From NCBI GenBank assembly GCA_949130495.1, contig OX422221.1:29338917-29402916 (forward strand): a stretch of DNA of 64,000 nt, given 5' to 3'. The notes under the pieces are model-generated. The model was given only the letters and a program-made list of their open reading frames with translations. It searched no databases and was not told the origin of the DNA. Shown in pieces: positions 32,996-44,422 of this stretch; within the stretch, counting starts at the first letter, position 1, and the number at the start of each line of letters is the position of its first letter. Position numbers and translations under genes: made by a program. This stretch comes from Sambucus nigra (taxonomy: Eukaryota; Streptophyta; Magnoliopsida; Dipsacales; Adoxaceae).

Positions 32996-33520
32996 TGTCT
33001 GGTGATGCAGCAGCTGAATCTCAATCTGTACCAAACAGTGATTCGAAATCTGATTTCCAAATGCAAGATATAGCGGAAATGTTATCCAAACTCAAGCTCA
33101 ATCCCATGGCCAAAGAGTTTATCCTTCCTCATATTCCCATGGTCGCAATCGCAGTCACCCTCAATTGTTGCTCGCCAATAACCCAAGGAGAAGAAATAAT
33201 TTTAACTAGGGAAGGAGGCGGTTGAATGGGAAAGCATTTAGAGCTCAAAAAGATGACAATATTAGACGAACGGTGTATGTTCCTGATATCGATCATGATG
33301 TCATTGAAGATCAACTTGCCACCTTATTTCGTGGATATGGCCAAGTTGTTGATTGTCGAGTTTGTGGTGATTCCCACTCACGCCTTCGCTTTGTATATGT
33401 AAAGTTTGCTAATGAGTACTCTACAACATCAACTCTTAACCTTTGTGGGACATTGCTCGGTTTCTCTCCAGTAAGGTTCTTACCTGTATTTATTTACAAG
33501 CGTGATAATAACTGTGTGAT
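32996..33520 (+). pseudogene. PAM2 + RRM protein fragment (CID8-13 / poly(A)-binding-protein-interacting family)
   Basis: From ATG at 32996 the protein has a PAM2-type motif, LKLNPMAKEF, the MLLE-binding signature of PABP partners. After a frame change come RRRNNFN, an in-frame TAG where the family has Gln, then GRRRLNGKAFRAQKD. RRM1 follows at 33258-33480: RRTVYVPDID, DQLATLFRGYGQVVDCRVCG, LRFVYVKFANE, LNLCGTLLGFSPVRFLP. The family normally has a second RRM after this, which is absent. The nonsense change, frameshift and missing RRM2 mark it as a captured, dead fragment. Confidence 0.85.
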
Positions 33521-33720
33521 ATGAACACAAGCATGATTAAGATTAGTAAAAAATATGTAATTTGTATTTATAACTATTATCATTTGTTACGCACTTCCTG
33601 TCACAAGTTGTAATACGCTGTTATTTACTTCCTATCACAATTTGTTCGCCTATTGGTATAGAACAATTATTAAATAGAAATAGAATTATTTGTAACTCAT
33701 GTCATGTGGTGGTTGCAGAT

Positions 33721-33812
33721 TCTACACAGGGTGCCTGGGGATGAAGTTGTTGCGGAAACGTGAAATGGAGAATTCAGCTGCCAATCAAAAGCCCTATCAT
33801 GGACAGAAGTAG
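33721..33812 (+). pseudogene. Glyoxalase I (lactoylglutathione lyase) exon fragment
   Basis: Directly after an acceptor-like GGTTGCAG the translation reads FYTGCLGMKLLRKRE, nearly identical to the plant glyoxalase I stretch following 'DRTIK'. Homology ends there and the frame stops at TAG (33812) after unrelated residues. Only one exon start is present, without metal-binding or catalytic residues. It probably came in with the neighbouring gene pieces. Confidence 0.7.
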
Positions 33813-35780
33813 CCGTATCAAAAGTTTTCATTTGGCCGTATCAAAAGTTAGTTAGAATTTAGTAAGCCCCACGTATCCATTTTTTTTTACTGTTACGTTC
33901 ATTTGGTTCATCATTCGTTAAAACATTTCTTCACTGTACTAATCAATGTTTGAAAATTCATGTGCTAGAATAATATAAGTGGATCGAGAATATTCAACTG
34001 ATATTTGCTCTGTTTCAGGTCCCTAAGCCATGTGCGCAGTGAATGAATCAATAGTAGTTGGTGTTTGAATTTTGAACAGGGGACCTAAATTCAAGAATCA
34101 GCGAAAGTTATCGACCAGCTACTACGATTAACATAGAATGCTTTGAAGCGATAAATCGTATAATTTTTCACGGAACAGGTATGGAGGTCAAAATAACAAC
34201 ATAAGATAGGTATCGACATATTTGCGTCTCTTTGAGTTGGGTAACTGTTTTAATTTATCTTCTTTTCTGCATTTAGTTGTTGACTTCACATCTTAAATTA
34301 GAAAGTTGATGTTAGATTTTTTTTAAATATGACATTTCTTCTTTTATTAAGTTCTGCAGAATGGGTTTGAATTCGGAAGAGGCTCCAATTTCTTTAAGTC
34401 ATACTGTTTGGCAACGTTGTTTGCAAGGTTGTAGATCTAAACGGTTAAAGTTTGGTGTATATTTTCTTATCATTGTTGTGTTTGATTTTTAAGAGTTTAA
34501 AGATTTATTTGTTTGATTTTGATTTTGTAGATCTCAAGGATTTAATATCACGTTTTTTTTGGCCGGGGGGTTGATAGATGCTTCCTCTACGATGTGCATA
34601 TTTGTTTGCACATTTAATTGCACCACTTTACGTGTATATTTCGTGTGTGATTTAGGTGAGATGGATCCGATTGGTATACGCGGATTTTGACACATTTCTT
34701 AGGACTATCGTTTCTAAAAATCATGATTAATGAATGTGGTTTCTTCAATTTCCACCAAAATAATTTCTTCATAGCTCTCATAGAGTTTGAGTTTATTGAT
34801 ACTGAATATATTATTTTACATGTCTTTAAGTTATGTCTACAGGTTGGTCATGCCCATGAAAGAAAAGATACAAGGGAATGACTCTATAGGTATTATTTTA
34901 CGTGCATCTTTTGGTTTCCTCGGCTTTTCTTCCTTCTGTGCATTTTAACACTAATGATGTTTTTTTTGTTTTGTTCTGTTTTTTATATTCAGGTCTCCTT
35001 CATATGTTTGTTATTATTAAGCGTACTAGGTTGGCTGTTTTGATATGCTACTACCGAGTCAAAGAATTAGATGAGGTACTTGATTGCTTAAGATATGGAG
35101 GAACATAGAGCCTCTACCACTGTTGATTGCTTTGGATATTTTTATTTTATTTATTTTTATTATGCGCGATTGCATAACCTCTACCACTGCGGTTTCATGA
35201 TAGTTAAAATTAAGTAATTGATATATCTTTTATGTTAGAGCTATATCTTTTATGTTCATACAGTGTATATTGTTGCGATTTAATCGGAGCATCATACAAT
35301 GTTAGTACACTGTATGTTAGTACACTGTATGTTGTTGCGAATATACAAAGTACGGACATATTAGTCGTGGTTTGCCACACTATTAGGTATAGTACTATGG
35401 AAATTACATATTCAAATTAGGGGTTAAACCAGAAGATTAGGCTTACATCTGACTGTGACCCCTTATTAATTACATACTCGATATATCTTATTTTTTGGTG
35501 TTTGACGTTCAATTTATGTATCTTCCAAGTTTTAGGTGGCCCCCAACTTCATGGTATCTCAGCGTTCCAACTTTCAGAACTGGCTATGCACATTTAAGTG
35601 CATATAAAAGATGCATAAGATCTTGGTTCATATCAGAGGCCTTGACACTATATGATAATTTGTCTCACATGGCTATGCACAACTTCGTGGACTATTACTT
35701 TTATCATATGTATTGTGACTTAAAGGCACACATTTACTTGGTTCCATTGGCACAACACTATCAAATGTTGTTTTGATGTC
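33813..35780. other. Fragment-region interior, no gene assigned
   Basis: AT-rich intron-like sequence with short open frames (34687-34881, 34902-35108, 35495-35776) and no recognised domain. Words such as TTTGCAGGT and GTAGATCT suggest old splice borders. Confidence 0.3.
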
Positions 35781-36064
35781 TGTGAGGATGATGTGGCCAC
35801 TGGGAGTCCGAATTGGAAAGATTCTATTCAGCCAGATTCCGAACAGCAGAGTCAGATACAGTCATCACTAAAAGCTGAGGAACGAGGAGTTGGAAGAGAT
35901 GATGATGTTGAGACTCTACGACAAATTAGCTCCTTAGCACGATCTGCTATTCATGTGCATAAGATGTTTTTGAGTGGTTCTCTGCTACAAGACAACGTTG
36001 TTTCTCCTAAAAAGTTCATTGGTGATGGGGATATGGATAATTTGCAATCAAGATATCAACAAGT
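35781..36064 (+). pseudogene. Exon-like fragment of an unidentified gene
   Basis: An open stretch from about 35781 reads CEDDVATGSPNWKDSIQPDS and later DVETLRQISSLARSAIHVHK, of normal, non-repetitive composition. It ends at CAACAA|GTATGTG, a good splice donor. I do not recognise the parent gene. Confidence 0.45.
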
Positions 36065-36074
36065 ATGTGTTTAA

Positions 36075-37438
36075 CTGACACTTGAAGTTGGATATCTAAC
36101 AAAATTAAGCATGGCAAAGACCATGTCTACCAAAGAGGTATGCAAGAATTTACCTTTCCTCCTTTTGATGTTATTTTCCTTATATTATCATAAATATAAC
36201 TTATTATTTATTGGGTTTTGTGTAATATTGATCATGATAGTTCATTTACATTTTTCAAATCTTAGATTGTAATTGTTCTGATAGTTCATTTACTCATTAT
36301 TTATTGGGTTGGCTGCAAATCTTAGATTGTAATTGGGATTTGTAATTGTTCTGATAGTTCATTAGTTCATTTACATTTTTCAAGGCTAATTTTTATGTTT
36401 CTCTTCAAATCCCAGGGAATGATGAATGTTTGTGGGGGCATGGAATATGAGGTAATATGAATACTTTTTTTATTTCACTATCTCATTTATTACTTATTAT
36501 TTTTTTACTTCCCTTATTTAGCAATCTTGATAAGTGTTTCAAAGGAGGTTAATGAGATATTGACAATCATAGACCTTTTTTGATTAATTGAATCATTTTG
36601 GTGAACGTTGGATATTGTAAGAGTTTCCATGATTTTCTTAAGTTGATTTTTATTGCTTGCAGCCTTATTAGGTGATTCAACATCAAGGACACTTTAATAT
36701 TTCTAAAATGTGTCTGTAAAGTTCAAGCTGTGATGATGAAGCGGCTATAGTTCCAAAAACAAGCTGAAATTAAACACAGACAAGAACTTAAAAGAATTGA
36801 ACAGTTCCCTTGCCAACATTGTGAGGTTTTGTGACTATCACATCGACAGAAACCTAAGAAACAAGGCAGTGAATATTTTTGGATTTCTGTTTTGGTATGA
36901 ATTTTTTTGTAAATAGAAACATGTGTTCTTTAAATGGTATTTTGTGGTAGTTGATCACCGTTTTTACTTTTTTCAAGTTTTATAATTCATTTCAGTTTAC
37001 AAGGTTCTAAAGACTAAATTAGCGCTGCATTTAATTTTTTTATGAAGTTGAACAATTATACAAGAATCTTATGAAACAGTCAAAACTAGGACTTTGTTTT
37101 TGTTGTCTTATTTATCCTTATTATTAGTCTTCAAAACATAACACAACTCCAAAGGCTCACTAATATTAACCAAAGTTCATGACCGAATCAATGAATAAAT
37201 AAAAATTGTGTCATCTGGTTATTAGAAATGGAGCTACATGTTTATAGACATACGAGTCTACTAAAGAAATTGTTAAAACAATGTAAGTAGGTTATTGATA
37301 TGGGATGCACTGGGAAGAACATTAGCTGGCCTTCTTTGGATACTTCAAGAAGAATACGGCACGATTGTTATGGTCCATCTGGTATGGTTTCAATTATACA
37401 TTATTTTTTCTTTCATACTTATTTAAATTTCATTTTAA

Positions 37439-37480
<42 letters not shown>

Positions 37481-38134
37481 TTTTAAATTGTCGCTCTGTT
37501 TTGACATTACATACATTATAGCAGTTTTGTACAGGTAGCATATCTGTATACAACACATACAATATGTGAAGCAGTTACGGATATAACAAGGTTCCCATTT
37601 TCACTTCGTCGCATTTTGGTATAAGAATGGATCAGATATGGTGTAGATGCTATTTTTTTGTTCATAATAGCTCTATTTCGTTAAATCATAGTAGTGAGAT
37701 CCGCGTGTTTGGGGTTATAATTACTTAAGTTTGAACCCGTGTGCTTATATTCATATGGTTCTTTGAGAATGTATTTCTAGCTGAACACAGTTACATTATT
37801 CTTAGATCCCTCTGCAAAAATTAGGATGTTTCTTTTAGTTCAAAGTTGAAAAGATTAAAAAAAAGTAGTCCAGCTCCTTTTCACACTATCATTTGGGTTA
37901 ATATTACGCAAAGGAATTTTTACGGCTGAAGGTGGACGTAAAGGGGTGGGTTCAGCTCCATTTTTATTCTTATATTATCATTTTGATTTCATATTACAAT
38001 TTCAATTTATTAAAATATTATGTTTCAGTTTATAAGGAACAGTTTTAAAAGCAGGTGAGACATTGTGAGTATCGGTACACAAGGAGTCGGACAAGAGACT
38101 ACAACTTGGACAGCAATCACCCAGCTAGATCACC
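36075..38134. other. Fragment-region interior, no gene assigned
   Basis: Intron-like AT-rich sequence with a (TA)n run at about 37443-37478. At 36420 and 36770 short coding-like phrases (e.g. AEIKHRQELKRIEQF) appear without identifiable parent. Confidence 0.3.
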
Positions 38135-38641
38135 ATGGAATGGGGTAAAAATGCAGAGCTTTTGTTCTATGAGAAAAAGCCCATGAATGACTACCAAGGC
38201 CATGTTGAAGATCAATTCATGACCATGAATATTCTAGCAAACAGACGAAATACTCGCTACAAGAAAATTATTCTAGACTGTTGTTGCCATTATGACGAGG
38301 CTGGAAACTATGTAGCACCACCACGGGAGCTAAATTGTAAAACCCGCACCATTACACCTAATGGTCACCCCGTACCCCTTAAGGATAATGGGGTCGTGGT
38401 TCGGCCCCATTATTCAAATCATGGATATCCTCATGCACATTATCCAGAATCGTCTCGGCCCCTTTATCCAAATCACAGATATCCTCATCAACATTATCCG
38501 AAATGGTCGCAATATCAACATTACCATCCAAGTACGGCATCCCATGCATATGGTTATCAAGAGGGGATGCCCATGCAAGGGTTTGACAACTTCAATGACT
38601 ACTTCAGTGATGAAAGCACAAGGGGTTGCAGCATAATGTGA
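38135..38641 (+). pseudogene. HIPP-like C-terminal fragment with CaaX box (168-codon open frame)
   Basis: An uninterrupted frame starts MEWGKNAELLFYEKKP, carries a His/Tyr/Pro-rich middle (repeated HYPxxxxxLYPNHRYPHQ units) and ends FSDESTRGCSIM. The CSIM CaaX box and the FSDE...CSIM ending are characteristic of heavy-metal-associated isoprenylated plant proteins. The 'GKNAEL' start resembles the segment after their HMA domain, which is absent here. A stop lies just upstream, so this is the last exon without its first domains. It could still be translated by chance. The family call is an inference. Confidence 0.5.
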
Positions 38642-39682
38642 GCTGAAATTGAACTCATCTTTGATGTACAGGATATTTTGATACAGTATGCTGATTTTTG
38701 GGTTTTCTTTTCTTTTACTTGAAGGTTTTGAGTTGAATTGAATTTGATAGGGTGCTAGGGTTGTATTTTGATTATAAAACATTGGAGTTGATGTTGATGC
38801 ATTATAATACTCCGTATGTGTTTTTACGTTTAGTTGTTTTTCTATGCAATCAATAGCCTTTTAGGCAGGAGTTTTTTTTTAGACAGGAGTTCCTATGCTG
38901 AGTTTTTTTATGCTGGAGTTTCTATGGTGAGTTTTTTTAATTCTCTTTGAATTCTCATTTCCTCTATAAACAATTAGTAGTGGGTATTACTCTATTTCTT
39001 ACATTTAATAGTCACATGTTAGTTTACTGAATGGAAAAGTTATGGATATCTTATGGATTTCCTAAAACATTGTAACATAATATATTAATTATATTGATTA
39101 TAGCCAAACTTTTGTTGTTATATTGATTATATTGATTATATTGTGGTTATATTGATTCTTATGGTGATTCCATTGTCATTATAACGAATCAAGCCCAATC
39201 ATTTATGTTATGTATAGTAAAATATATACCAATACCAACTGTTAAGTATTTTTTTTATATCCCATTTCCTCTGTTTTGAGATACTATATCCCAATACCAT
39301 GTTTTGAGATACTATATCCCAATACCAAGGTCCTCTGGTGCATCAACGTGAGAGTTATTAAGTTTCAAGCAGTCTCAAGCATGCTACGATGACAACAAAT
39401 TCAATCAGTTTCATTTTAGGTTGTTTGGTATTCATAAAAAGGTCAGCTTAAGAACCTATCTCTTATTTATTTTGGAGTGCATGATTTCGTAATTATTTAT
39501 TTCCTCTTTACTTAATTATTTTAATGATTTACTGATCACCATATATATAGTAATCTGAGTGAAGTTTTAATATTGTGCCATGTTTAGGTGGTGACTCTGC
39601 TGCTCAGTAATATAAACATTAGTTTCCTTGAACTATTACTCAAGCCGCTAGGAGGGTTATGCATAGCTCGATTGTTGTATCT
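38642..39682. other. Non-coding spacer between gene fragments
   Basis: AT-rich. A 19-bp word, TTTTGAGATACTATATCCCA, is tandemly repeated at about 39274-39320, and TATTGATTATATTGATTATA runs occur at about 39090-39150. No gene. Confidence 0.4.
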
Positions 39683-40090
39683 CAGCCGCAACCAATCCCC
39701 GTCTTCATACAACTATCTGGGATGCATTTTCCCCATTACCCTCCAAATTATATTCCATAGGGTCATTATTTACCATATTTTGTTCCACCACTGGCCATTA
39801 ATCAATTTTTAAGTGCGGGTTCATTCCCTCAACAACCCCAGGTTGGTGGTGTGTATCTAGCTCCATCAGTGGGACCTACCAAATATTCACTTTCTCAATA
39901 CAAGTAAGGAAGTAATGAAATAAACTCAACTCACGTTGGAGTTCATGGCAACTATGGACCATACACCTCCTCCCTAGCCAGTTACAACCCTACTTCGGCT
40001 GCAACAGTGGGAAAATCAACTTCTAATAAGGATCTTGCTATTTCCCAGTCCCAGTCCCAAGAAAGTAATGTTTATATTACTAGACAGCAG
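39683..40090 (+). pseudogene. GBF-interacting protein 1-like (GIP1-like) exon fragment
   Basis: One frame reads IPVFIQLSGMHFPHYPPNYI, then stop, then GHYLPYFVPPLAINQFLSAG, SFPQQPQVGGVYLAP, KYSLSQYK, stop, then THVGVHGNYGPY, SLASYNPTSAATVGKST and SNVYITRQQ. It ends at CAG|GTTAGT, a splice donor. This is the Pro/Tyr/Gln-rich C-terminal half of plant GIP1-like proteins (DUF1296 family). The UBA-like DUF1296 N terminus is absent. Two in-frame stops show that it is decayed. Confidence 0.8.
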
Positions 40091-42060
40091 GTTAGTTTCT
40101 ATTATTTAGGTGGTGACTCTCAGTAATTTTTACGGATATTTCATCTTTCAAAGGTAGTATTATTGTGATCTTTCACATGTAATTTTTTGGTGGATATAAA
40201 GACAACTCTCTATGGATATTCACCTGTTGTATTTTGTTTATTCTCAGTGCTTAAGACAGTAATGTACATGTTTACAGAACCTTGCATCAGTATTGAATTC
40301 CCTCTTTTGTAAGAGCTTAAAGCCAGTAATGTAAAGGTTTCCCCCTTCCTAACAGAGCCAGATTGTTATCCCCCTTCCTAACAGAGATAGCGATCTTTTT
40401 CTAGCATCCCAAAGGAGAATAAAGAGGCCGCTGAAATGAAGTTCAAGGAGGTTCTTGGCAGGCGTCGGATTATTAACGGCGGTGGCCTCGATAAGTGATT
40501 GAATGATAGAAGGGAAATGGTAAGGACATACATCTAATAGAAGTGCAGATCATTTCAAGCTTTGTTTACAATGAATGATGCATACGAGGGTTCTTTCAGT
40601 CAGTTAGAATTGTTGAGTTGGACATGCTATTTTGCCTGATCATGCTTTGCTATGAATATGTTCCCTTGATGAATTGTTACCATATCTTCTAGGTACACAG
40701 TTTAATTCATTATTAGTTCTTTTTATTTTTGTATTGTAAATGGAATCAACCATTAGAGGGTTTGTGATGTCTTCAAGGTCAAAACTGTACGCAGATATGA
40801 AGTTCTGCAGAAAAATATGTTACATATTTTATCATAAGATGGAGTTTTATGTTGGATAAGGATGTTTATATATTTGATTGTCATTTGTTTAAAGTAGGAT
40901 ATGACATCTTACAAGCCCATAAAGTCGGAAAGAATTTCGGGTTATGTACTCTGACCGCTATATTTACATAGAAATGACTTTGGAATCTAATCTATAATTC
41001 ATAGTTCGTTAAAATGAACTATGCTTAGAAGGGGTTTGGTCATCTAAAACTTTAAAATTTCAATTGTTCACATGAAGTAAGTTGTATCCAATCTATACAA
41101 CGTTAAGTTTCTTTAGTTATTAATATTGCATTTTTGGTAATACCAATTATAAACAACAAAATATTGTTTCGAACTGTTTGATTTCTTACAAAAAAATTAT
41201 CAAATACCTGATAATTGGTGGCAGTGGAAAATGTCAACAAAGAAATATTTGAAAAAATATCAAATACCTAATAATTGATATTTGAAAAATTATCAAATAT
41301 ATAAAAAAAAATTATCAGTTTGATTTAGTTTGGAGCGATTTTTTTAAAATATTTAATAGTAGTTTGAAAATGTCAACAAAGAGATAAATATATGTGTGCT
41401 TGATTGCTCAGGTTCTGATTGACAAACCGGAAAACCGGAAGTTAACTTGATCTGAGAAGTATTATCAACATTAAACCATCAAGATAGCAATTTTTAAGAA
41501 TTGTTGAATTTGGTATATGCTTTTTAAATTACAAAATCATTGTGTAAGAGTGTCTTATCATGGTATCCAATTTATTTTGATTACTACTTTGTTACTCTGT
41601 TTTTGGTATCATCTTTATTAACATATCTAATCAAAATTCTTATTTTTTTTAATAGGTGAATTATTGTTGTTGCCGAAGATCCGCGGACAATGGTGGACAT
41701 TGTTATATTTGATGTGCAAGATGTTTATTCTCCTCTCCAAACTGATATAATCATTTTATTGTTTAGTCTTAGCAATATTTTTAGTTTTTAGTTATTTGGG
41801 GAAGATTAATATGTTTTCACGTACGTAATTTTATTCTTAATTCATTGAGGTATGTAGTTTATACCAGGTCCTTGAGTGATATTTTTTGTCGTCAAAGTGT
41901 TTTTTATACCCTAAACAAATGGATAGTCTTATAAATAAAGGAAATACTCTCCATTTTTTTAAAATCTAACTCTTTGTATTGAAATTACATCGGGTCAACT
42001 GTTATTTTATTGCGATTGTGCAAGCTTTTCCGAATATCGGCGTGCCTTCAGGCATGGACA
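40091..42060. other. Fragment-region right part
   Basis: Mostly intron-like. A short coding-like phrase at about 40405-40500 (ENKEAAEMKFKEVLGRR) is faintly reminiscent of a J-domain helix but too short to call. The last ~60 bp form the Helitron-like end. Confidence 0.3.
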
Positions 42061-42070
42061 TACCCTAGTG

Positions 42071-42102
<32 letters not shown>

Positions 42103-42107
<5 letters not shown>

Positions 42108-42514
42108 GGGAAGGCTCACCTACATCATGCTCTATACATCACACCGTACATCATACCTAATTCTAAGCCCTTGAAAACTTTTTTTTCAAATTTTATATTT
42201 TTTCCTTGAAATTAACCTTCCAATAAATCCATATGCAAAAAATTAGGTCAAAATACATTTTGTAGCTATTTTTAAAAAATCCACAAAAAACTGCTGGCGC
42301 AGACCCTTATAAATAAGGTATTTTTAGCAGATTTTTGTGGATTTTTTAAAAATAGCTACAAAATGTATTTTGACCTAATTGTTTGCATATGGGTTGATTG
42401 GAAGGTTAATTTCAAGGAAAAAATATATAATTTGAAAAAAAAAAAATTTAGGGCCTAGAATTAGGCGTGATGCATGGGTGATGTATAAAGCATGATGTAG
42501 GTGAGTCTTCTCCT
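42103..42514. mobile_element. Foldback MITE C (hairpin element)
   Basis: Ends GGCTCACCTACATCATGCT and GCATGATGTAGGTGAGTC are inverted repeats. The arms continue through AATTAGGTCAAAATACATTT / AAATGTATTTTGACCTAATT and AGCTATTTTTAAAAAATCCA and partner, ~180 bp each, around a short centre containing CTGCTGGCGCAGACC. It is flanked by (TA)n(GA)n on both sides. Confidence 0.85.
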
Positions 42515-42538
42515 ATATATATATATATATATATATAT

Positions 42539-42577
<39 letters not shown>
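42515..42577. repeat. Compound microsatellite (TA)n(GA)n
   Basis: TA repeats then a GA run separate hairpins C and D. A similar TA/GA block lies at 42070-42107 left of hairpin C. Confidence 0.9.
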
Positions 42578-42962
42578 CAGGATCTCATACATACCACATA
42601 TGAGGTCAACCAATGCGGACCATTTTTTTAAAATAATCAAAAAATAATTTTAGGTTGATTTTTTTATGGTATTTAAACATTAAAGGGGACCCTTAAACAA
42701 ATCCACTCAAAATTATTTTTTTGCTATTTTAAAATAATCGGTCAAACTGTGTCAGTTTTGAACATCTTAAAAACTGACACAATTTGACCGTTTATTTCAA
42801 ATAGCAGAAAAATTCACTTTGAGCTGATTTTTCTTATGGATCCCCTAAAATGTTTAAATAACATAAAAAGAAAAAGTTAACCCAAAATTATTTTTTTTAC
42901 TATTTTAAAAAAATGGTCCGCATTGATGGCCCTCATATGTAGTACGTATGAGAAACTCTCCG
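42578..42962. mobile_element. Foldback MITE D (hairpin element)
   Basis: TCTCATACATACCACATATGAGG and GCGGACCATTTTTTTAAAAT on the left are mirrored by AAAAAAATGGTCCGCATTGA and CCTCATATGTAGTACGTATGAGA on the right. A second nested hairpin lies in the middle (GTGTCAGTTTT / AAAACTGACAC). Non-coding. Confidence 0.85.
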
Positions 42963-43690
42963 TATATATATATATATACATGAGATTTTGTTAAACCTAT
43001 AAAACTTACGATTGTTGTTACACTACATACCAAACTTAACCCAACAAACTCAACCAAATTTGAATCACAGGTATAAAAATCAAGCAAATCAATCAGAGAC
43101 CCGAACAATATATAAAATCAATATATATTGAAATTACAAAACAAATGCATAACAGATTCGAAAGTTGACATTGAAATTGAGGTAGAACAATCATAATGAG
43201 GCTGAACAAACACATGAGATAAATTTAAAAATAACACTACTAGAATAGCCCGATTTCAAAACCCTGAAATTTCAATATAATCCAATGCGATCAAACGAAA
43301 TTGAAGGGCTACTCAAATAATCTCATCACCCTCGTAAACTTTAATGAACCAATTTAAAACCCTAAGAGTTGGATTTGGACTTACAGTTGTGATCCAATCC
43401 AGCTTTTGTTGATCGATTCAAAATTGGGCGTAATCAAACCCTGTATAAGATGTGTAAGTTTTATATGTTTATATACCGAGCAGTGCTAGGATTACCGATT
43501 TGCTGTCAAGAACTGCATTTGGATAATTGCTTTTTGGGGGGTTAAAATCTGTTTTAACAATTTTTTTGGCTTTTTTTTCTTTTTTTTAAATAAAATCAGT
43601 TTTATGTCAATTAAATTATGGTAGGTAAGACACCATACAAGTTTTTTTTTTGGTTGATAAAATCAATTTTAATAAAATAAAATAAAAACT
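42963..43690. other. AT-rich spacer, no feature
   Basis: Nothing supported. The part at 43240-43440 has less skewed composition (GTTGATCGATTC, AAAACCCTAAG) that might be an old exon or UTR, but no coding frame persists. Confidence 0.3.
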
Positions 43691-43834
43691 GTTTAATTTG
43701 ATGTCTTATATTCGCGATTGATTAGTACAGCTGGCGCGGACGCACATTCAACAATTGATGTGCAGCCGGGAATGTAGGTTCGCGTCAGCGGCACTAATCA
43801 ATCGCGACGCGAATCTAAGATATCAAATTAAACA
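43691..43834. mobile_element. Hairpin element E
   Basis: GTTTAATTTGATGTCTTATA and TCGCGATTGATTAGT on the left are mirrored by ACTAATCAATCGCGA and TAAGATATCAAATTAAAC on the right. CTGGCGCGGACGCACATTC faces GAATGTAGGTTCGCGTCAGC across a short loop. Outer boundaries may extend further into the A/T-rich flanks. Confidence 0.75.
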
Positions 43835-43918
43835 AGATTTTTTTTCTTAAAATTAAAAAATATATATAAATAAAAAACTATGTTTACTATTTTTTTAATA
43901 CAGGTTTAGTCTAAGCCT

Positions 43919-44047
43919 TTTTATTTTGTTCCAAAAAGTTTCTCACCACATAAAAACACTCAATGTGTGCCACTAGCGCGGACCTTTAAAAATAAAAGAA
44001 TATTAGTTAAATGAGTGTTTGAGAACTTTTTGGAACAAAATAAAAAT
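43919..44047. mobile_element. Hairpin element F
   Basis: TTTTTATTTTGTTCCAAAAA is mirrored by TTTTTGGAACAAAATAAAAA, enclosing about 90 bp with AACACTC / GAGTGTT pairing and a central CTAGCGCGGACC. Smaller than E and not obviously homologous to it outside the motif. Confidence 0.7.
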
Positions 44048-44422
44048 GATCGAATGAAATGTGTAATAAAAAAATATTTGAGGGACTTTTTGATAATTGT
44101 ACCATTAAATATTAATTTAATGTAAATTTTATTATACTTTAAAATAAATCATAATAGTTATTTATCAATCTAAAATAAATTTTAAAAAATTAAAATAATA
44201 TCTTTTAGTTTTAGTTTGAAATAAATCATAAGTGTAGAGATATAATGCATTGTTTTTTAAAAACAGATTACGGGTCGGTGTTGTTTTGGCATTTAATGAG
44301 ATTAAGGGTGAGGATTATATTGGGTATTGGTTTGCTAACTCCCATTCGGGGAGTCTATTATTATTCTTATATATTTACCTAAGAGAATGCCACGTAATAA
44401 GTGAAACAAAGTCTCCCCCAAG
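44048..44422. other. AT-rich spacer, no feature
   Basis: No coding, RNA or repeat feature could be supported. Confidence 0.35.

Larger units (their letters stand above)
31200..42068 (+). mobile_element. Helitron-like region packed with captured gene fragments
   Basis: The right end, at 42068, has TGCCTTCAGGCA (hairpin stem TGCC/GGCA), ten bases, then CTAG followed by T, the layout of a Helitron 3' terminus. To its left, fragments of at least four unrelated genes lie on the same strand, several with splice-like borders. No Rep/helicase was found, so it would be non-autonomous. The 5' end is not identified; 31200 is a guess based on where Helitron-like non-coding sequence starts. The alternative is independent gene debris. 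Confidence 0.45.

Noticed and set aside
40405..40500. J-domain (DnaJ) gene fragment
   Set aside because: Only about 17 residues of vague similarity (ENKEAAEMKFKEV) and no HPD motif.
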